A DNA stretch of 64,000 bases from Bradyrhizobium forestalis (GTDB taxonomy: Bacteria; Pseudomonadota; Alphaproteobacteria; Rhizobiales; Xanthobacteraceae): the NCBI RefSeq assembly GCF_002795245.1, contig NZ_PGVG01000005.1, forward strand, positions 1 to 64,000, in the 5' to 3' direction. The position numbers and the translations under genes are program-made. Shown here in pieces: positions 59,882-64,000 of the stretch; within the stretch, counting starts at the first letter, position 1; every line of letters starts with the position of its first letter. The notes below the pieces were generated by a model that saw only the letters and a list, made by a program, of their open reading frames with translations, searched no databases and was not told the origin of the DNA.

Positions 59882-60096
59882 AGCGGAATGGTTTTGGGCT
59901 GAATAGAGCGGCCGCGGGGTCGTCCACCTCTCCCGCTTGCGGGAGAGGTCGGCGCGAAGCGCCGGGTGAGGGCTGTCTCCTCTGGGGGATTGTCCCATTG
60001 CGGAAGCACCCTCTCCCCAACCCTCCCCCGCAAGCGGGGGAGGGAGCGCACCTTCGTCGTTGCAGCAATTAAGGCTGATCCCATCTCGCTGTAGCC
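59882..60096. repeat. Long composite palindromic element, copy 4
   Basis: It has the flank GGGCTGAATAGAGCGGCCG, the first clamp CCTCTCCCGCTTGCGGGAGAGG, GGCGCGAAGCGCC, the core GGGGATTGTCCC at about 59983-59994, the second clamp, and the flank GTCGTTGCAGCAATTAAGGC. The order is identical to copies 2 and 3. Confidence 0.88.
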
Positions 60097-60097
60097 T

Positions 60098-61165
60098 TCA
60101 CGCATCCTTCGTGAACTTGCTGATGACGTCCATGAACGGCTTCGGCTTGAACTCGCCGTCGAGCGGCAGCGGGCGGTTCGGCTGCTTGTCCGCGCGGGCG
60201 AAGGTGCCGTTGATCCAGCTGTAGCGATCCGAAAGGCCCCAGGTGAGGATCGAGCGCACCGGGCCGCTGGTTGAAACGGCGGTCAAGAGATCGTCGACGC
60301 GCTTGGCGACGATGGCGTCGCGCTCCGCCGGATTGCCCATCAGCTTCTGATCGTCGACGTCGAGCTCGGTGACGAGCACCTCGAGTCCCCAGGAACGCAG
60401 CTCGGTCACGAATTCGGCGAGCCCGTGCGTGTCGATCTCGAGCTCGGCGTGCAGATGCGATTGCAGCCCCACGGCGTGCAGCGGCACACCCTGGTCGAGC
60501 AGGTCCATGATGAGGTTGCGATAGGCGGCGCGCTTGGCGATGAAGGAGTCCTTCGCCGACTCGATGTCGTATTCGTTGATCGCGAGCTTGACGAAGGGAT
60601 CGGCTGCAGCCGCCGTGCGGAACGCCAACGGAATCCAGCCTTGACCCAGATGCTGCGTCCAGAACGTGTCGCGCCGGTCTTTCGGGCCGCGCGGATTGTC
60701 CGGGATCGGCTCGTTGACGACATCCCACGACGTCAGCTTGTCCTTGTAGTAGGAGACGACGGTGCCGATGTGGTCGAGATAGGCGCGCTCGACGCCGCGG
60801 GTCGTCTTGAGCTGCTTGGTCCAGTCCGGAATGTCGTGATACCAGGCGAGCGCATGGCCACGCATCGTCAGATCGTTGTCTCGCGCGAAATCCAGGATCG
60901 CGTCGGCGCGTTCGAAGGCGAACGTATGGGCGTCCGGCCGCAGCATCGGCCATTTCAGCTCGAGCACCGGCACCACCTGCGTGCAATAGGTGCTGATGGC
61001 TTCGCCGAGCCTGGGATCGGCTTGCAGGTCCCACAGCGTCGCCGCCGCGCCAAAGCCGGGACGGCGCTGGGCGCGTTTCGACGCCGGCCCTGCGGACGCC
61101 GTTGCGCCCGCCGCGAGTGCTGCGGCGCTGCCGAGGAGAAATTCGCGTCTGTCGAGCCTGGTCAC
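60098..61165 (-). CDS. Endo-1,4-beta-xylanase-like glycoside hydrolase family 10 protein
   Basis: The approximately 355-residue enzyme has a Tat signal (RLDRREFLLGSAAALAAG) and a GH10 barrel. The acid/base Glu is in SWDVVNEP and the nucleophile Glu in VLVTELDVDD. HALAWY and SHLHAE match the other GH10 segments. It would hydrolyse xylan-type plant polysaccharide or a related exopolysaccharide outside the cytoplasm. The frame extends to 61306, but a GTG at 61165 preceded by AGGACTGCG starts exactly at the Tat region. It is divergent from the flippase. Confidence 0.88.
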   Translation of the reverse strand: MTRLDRREFLLGSAAALAAGATASAGPASKRAQRRPGFGAAATLWDLQADPRLGEAISTYCTQVVPVLELKWPMLRPDAHTFAFERADAILDFARDNDLTMRGHALAWYHDIPDWTKQLKTTRGVERAYLDHIGTVVSYYKDKLTSWDVVNEPIPDNPRGPKDRRDTFWTQHLGQGWIPLAFRTAAAADPFVKLAINEYDIESAKDSFIAKRAAYRNLIMDLLDQGVPLHAVGLQSHLHAELEIDTHGLAEFVTELRSWGLEVLVTELDVDDQKLMGNPAERDAIVAKRVDDLLTAVSTSGPVRSILTWGLSDRYSWINGTFARADKQPNRPLPLDGEFKPKPFMDVISKFTKDA

Positions 61166-61473
61166 CGCAGTCCTCGTCGATCCAACGCGCCATGGTACCA
61201 AGCGGCGCCTTGCGACGCCGGGGTTTTGCCTTGTTGGGTTAACCTCTGCCGTCCGCAAGTCATGGTTTCCCTCCATGATCAGGCTTTGCCGCTCGAGGAA
61301 GGGCAAATTTAACGCTAACGCGCGAAAGCGGCTTCAAAGCCGCATTCGCCGCCCGATCTGCAGACTTATGTGACACTCTTGAGTGATGCTGCGGCGCAGT
61401 TCGTTCGCCCGCCAAGATCCGATTGGATCAACCGTCGCCACACTCGCAAGGCCGCTGCCGGTCCCGTGCTCGC
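61166..61473. other. Divergent region between GH10 gene and flippase
   Basis: The 308 bp contain GGGTTAACC-like sequence near 61236, a GCGGCTTCAAAGCCGC hairpin near 61330 and GCAAATTTAACG at 61304. If the xylanase really starts at 61306 much of this is coding. No further gene seen. Confidence 0.4.
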
Positions 61474-62910
61474 ATGCTGAACCGCCATTTCTCGATCTAT
61501 CTGGTCGCCTACATCCTGCCTGCGGCGGTGGGCTTCTTCGCTGTCACGGCCTATACGCGGCTCCTGAGCCCGGCTGAGTACGGCGTCTATGTCGTCGGCA
61601 TCAGTCTTGCGGGCATTCTGGGCGCGATCTTCTTCGCCTGGATCAAGCTGTCGGTGTCCCGTTATCAGGCGATGTCGTCGGAGGTCGATTTTCGCGGCAC
61701 GGCGATGGTCGCCTTTGCCCTCACGGTCGCGGTGCTTTGCGCCACCACCCCGCTGGTTGTCCTGTTCCGCAGCGACATCAGTGTCGAGCTGCTGCTCGCC
61801 AGCATGTTCGTCGCGGTCATGGCCAATGCGGTCGATGTCGGCCAGGAGTTCGAGCGGGCCAAATTGCGGCCCTATCGGTTCGCAATGATCTCGATCGTGC
61901 GCAGCGTCTCCAGCGTCGGCTTCGGTCTGCTCGGCATTTGGCTCGGCTGGGGTGGATTGGGGCTGCTCGCCGCGTTTGGTCTGGGGTCGCTCACGGGCAT
62001 CATCCTGAACCTGGTCGGTGACCGCACCAGGATCGCGCGCTTCCAGCGCAGCCAGTTCATGCAGCTGGCGCGCTACGGCCTGCCGCTGACCTTGGCAGGA
62101 TTGTCCGTTGCGGTCTATTCGGCCTGCGACCGGCTCATTGTCGCCTATTTGCTCGGCAAGGATGCCGCCGGCATCTTCGGCGTTGCCGCCGATCTGCCGC
62201 GCCAGTTCATGGTGATGATCGCATCCAGCGTTGCCGCGGCAACCGTGCCGCTGGTGTTCCGGTCGTTGTCCGAGAACAGCAGCGAGACGACGCGGGAGCG
62301 GCTGACCGAAAGTCTCGAGCTGCTGCTGGTCGTCGTGGCACCCGTTGCGGTGTGGCTCGCGCTTGCGGCGGACCAGGTCGCCGGCACGCTGGTCGGCATC
62401 GACTTCCGCGCCGGTGTCTCGGCGCTGCTGCCGACCCTGGTGCTCGCCCGCTTCTTCGGTATCGCCAATCAGTTCTACGTGCAGATCAGCTTCCAGCTCG
62501 CCGAGCGGCCCTTCATGCTGGCGGCGCAATCCTTTCTCACGCTGGTGATCAGCGTGATCCTGATGTTCGCGCTGATTGGCGGCTACGGCCTTTACGGCGC
62601 GGCGCTGGCGACGCTGGCGACCGAGGCGATCGGCTTCCTCGTCGCCGTCGTCCTGATGTATCGGGCTCACCCGGTCCCGTTCGAGCTCAATCGTGTCGGC
62701 GGCGTTGCCGCCTCCGCAGCCGTGATGGCGGCCGCGATTCTGGTTGCGCGATCGCAAGCGGGCGGCACTGGCTTCGTGTCGCTCGTCATCGTCAGCCTCG
62801 CCGGCGGCCTTGCCTATGCAGCTGCGGCCTGGCTGCTGAATGTTGCGAACGTGCGAACGTTGTCGCTGCGATTTCTGCGCACGTTCAACCGCAAGGCGCT
62901 GGGCGTTTAG
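61474..62910 (+). CDS. Polysaccharide flippase (Wzx/MurJ-like membrane protein)
   Basis: The approximately 478-residue protein has about 12-14 hydrophobic helices and starts MLNRHFSIYLVAYILPAAVGFFAVTAYTRLLSPAEYG, the classical oligosaccharide-flippase start with the RLLSPxEYG motif. It would move lipid-linked saccharides across the inner membrane. The frame extends upstream to 61423, but the ATG at 61474 fits the family. It lies downstream of a divergent glycosidase gene, near a DUF6492-like gene, so surface polysaccharide synthesis is a reasonable context. Confidence 0.88.
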   Translation: MLNRHFSIYLVAYILPAAVGFFAVTAYTRLLSPAEYGVYVVGISLAGILGAIFFAWIKLSVSRYQAMSSEVDFRGTAMVAFALTVAVLCATTPLVVLFRSDISVELLLASMFVAVMANAVDVGQEFERAKLRPYRFAMISIVRSVSSVGFGLLGIWLGWGGLGLLAAFGLGSLTGIILNLVGDRTRIARFQRSQFMQLARYGLPLTLAGLSVAVYSACDRLIVAYLLGKDAAGIFGVAADLPRQFMVMIASSVAAATVPLVFRSLSENSSETTRERLTESLELLLVVVAPVAVWLALAADQVAGTLVGIDFRAGVSALLPTLVLARFFGIANQFYVQISFQLAERPFMLAAQSFLTLVISVILMFALIGGYGLYGAALATLATEAIGFLVAVVLMYRAHPVPFELNRVGGVAASAAVMAAAILVARSQAGGTGFVSLVIVSLAGGLAYAAAAWLLNVANVRTLSLRFLRTFNRKALGV

Positions 62911-63178
62911 TTGCGCGCCGGTGGGGCGTCGCCGTCGCGACGCATCCCCCGGGCAGCTAACCGGACATTCTGCCGCACTGTTCGGGGCCAGCTTCGGGCC
63001 AGCCTCGCCTGAAGGCCGCCTTTCGCGGGCGCGAACCGTCGTATATGAAAGATTTGTCGCCGGAATGTGCCGAATCTCGCCACAGACGGAACGTAAGGCG
63101 GCTGCGATTTCTTAATGTAATGATTCCAATCTGGCGCGTGACCGGCACAGTCGGACTGGCATTTCGACCGAGGATGGC
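62911..63178. other. Intergenic region before L,D-transpeptidase
   Basis: The 268 bp between the flippase and the YkuD gene become AT-richer toward the 3' end (TTCTTAATGTAATGATTCC, 63111-63129). This is probably the promoter of the transpeptidase gene. No gene or clear repeat was seen. Confidence 0.4.
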
Positions 63179-64000
63179 ATGAAAAACCGACTGACGACGG
63201 CGCAATCCACCGTGGCGATGCGGCGTTGGGGGCCTCCCGGAATTGTGGCGCTGGCGGCGATGGTCGCATTGACGGCGGCGGGCCCGGCGACCGCCGCCAA
63301 GCAGCCGCGCCAGGTGACTGAAGCGGTGGCGCCGCGTGTGGCCGGCGAGCCGATCATGGCGATCGTGTCGATCAAGAGCCAGCAGGTCACTTTCTACGAT
63401 GCCGAGGGCTGGATCCTGCGCGCGCCGGTATCGACCGGGACCACGGGACGCGAGACGCCGGCCGGCGTGTTCGCCATCATCGAGAAGGACAGGGAGCATC
63501 GCTCGACCATGTATGACGATGCCTGGATGCCGCACATGCAGCGCATCACCTGGAACGGTATCGCGCTGCATGGCGGACCGCTGCCCGGCTATGCCGCCTC
63601 GCACGGCTGCGTGCGCATGCCGTTCGGCTTTGCGGAGAACCTGTTCGACAAGACCTATATCGGGATGCGGGTGATCATCTCGCCGTATGACTCGGTCCCG
63701 ACCGACTTCTCTCACCCCTCGCTGTTCGTGCCGAAGCCAGAGGCCATCGCGGCAGCGCCCAGCCGGGCCGACAAGCTCTCCGTCGAGGCCGAGGAGGCCA
63801 CGAGGGCTGCCGACGAGGCCAAGAAGGCGGCTTCCGTCGCTGCGAAAGAAGCTGCCTCGCTCCCCGCCGCGCTGCGCAAGCTGGAGCAGCAGAAGGCCCG
63901 CGCGGATGCCGAGCTCACCTTCGCCGACAAGACGCTCGCGAACGCCAAGACCGATCAGGCCCGCGCCAAGGCCGAGGAGTTGAAGCAGAAGGCGGCAGCC
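63179..64000 (+). CDS. L,D-transpeptidase (YkuD) with Ala/Lys-rich coiled-coil tail, 3' end outside window
   Basis: The frame from the ATG at 63179 stays open to the window end, giving at least 274 residues. It begins with a signal or anchor region (about 16-40, ending PATAA), then a YkuD catalytic domain (about 60-165). The active site is the typical HGGPLPGYAASHGCVRM, with His and the nucleophile Cys. After residue 200 it turns into a long Ala/Lys/Glu-rich coiled coil. Such enzymes make 3-3 cross-links in peptidoglycan or attach proteins to it. Confidence 0.9.
   Translation, partial: MKNRLTTAQSTVAMRRWGPPGIVALAAMVALTAAGPATAAKQPRQVTEAVAPRVAGEPIMAIVSIKSQQVTFYDAEGWILRAPVSTGTTGRETPAGVFAIIEKDREHRSTMYDDAWMPHMQRITWNGIALHGGPLPGYAASHGCVRMPFGFAENLFDKTYIGMRVIISPYDSVPTDFSHPSLFVPKPEAIAAAPSRADKLSVEAEEATRAADEAKKAASVAAKEAASLPAALRKLEQQKARADAELTFADKTLANAKTDQARAKAEELKQKAAA

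Overview
The window looks like a chromosomal segment of a Bradyrhizobium-like alphaproteobacterium (Rhizobiales). The reasons are the high GC content, a CtrA-type cell-cycle regulator next to fliI/fliJ, a CheA with a receiver domain fused at its C-terminus, many FAD/Xre/ABC catabolic genes, and several families of GC-rich palindromic intergenic repeats of the kind common in rhizobial genomes. No rRNA, tRNA, CRISPR array or intact insertion sequence was seen.

Layout. 1-4.6 kb: a chemotaxis operon, cheA (3' part)-cheW-cheY-cheB-cheR. 4.8-6.7 kb (minus): a three-gene set of a glutathionylspermidine-synthase-like ATP-grasp protein, a Ser-rich membrane-anchored protein and a DUF350 membrane protein, matching the order of E. 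coli yjfL-yjfM-yjfC. 7.0-10.0 kb: ctrA (minus) divergent from fliI-fliJ (plus), with seven GANTC sites in the shared control region. 10.3-12.1 kb: an ECF sigma factor and RskA-type anti-sigma factor separated by a palindromic repeat. 12.4-14.7 kb: an AraC regulator and an NDH-2-like flavoprotein. 15.5-17.6 kb (minus): flhA. 18-22.3 kb (minus): a copper-handling cluster (CusF-like, cupredoxin, Tat multicopper oxidase, TolC-family lipoprotein, small lipoprotein, His-rich protein) with no inner-membrane pump. 22.5-24.2 kb: an MFS transporter and a DUF4864 protein. 24.3-26.2 kb: a lower-GC patch with a serine hydrolase and a RidA-family protein, bounded by degenerate repeats. 26.3-31 kb: a TetR regulator divergent from a PaoABC-type molybdenum hydroxylase.

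31.2-41.1 kb: an amine and amino-acid catabolic region with two Xre-cupin regulators, an omega-aminotransferase, dadA, a polar amino-acid ABC transporter, a PuuB-like FAD oxidoreductase and a gamma-glutamyltransferase. 41.3-41.8 kb: two small proteins, one of them only 58 aa. 42-44.9 kb: a secreted beta-propeller/c-type cytochrome protein overlapping an SMP-30-like secreted propeller. 45.3-46.3 kb: an acetylpolyamine-amidohydrolase/HDAC-family gene. 46.7-54.4 kb (minus): a phosphopantetheinyl transferase, a 56-aa Lys-rich protein and a 2147-aa NRPS with order A-T-C-A-T-C and no thioesterase. Divergent from the NRPS is a SAM-cyclase-AAA-TPR regulator followed by a PIMT-like methyltransferase and a DUF6492-like protein. 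The window ends with a GH10 xylanase-like gene, a polysaccharide flippase and the 5' part of an L,D-transpeptidase.

How the genes work together. The flagellar/chemotaxis genes and CtrA form a motility and cell-cycle block. The 31-46 kb genes probably feed amines, D-amino acids and gamma-glutamyl compounds into central metabolism. The PPTase and NRPS form a compact orphan natural-product locus, which is the best candidate here for an undescribed pathway. All start choices, domain boundaries and functions come from reading the sequence by eye; no database search was possible.
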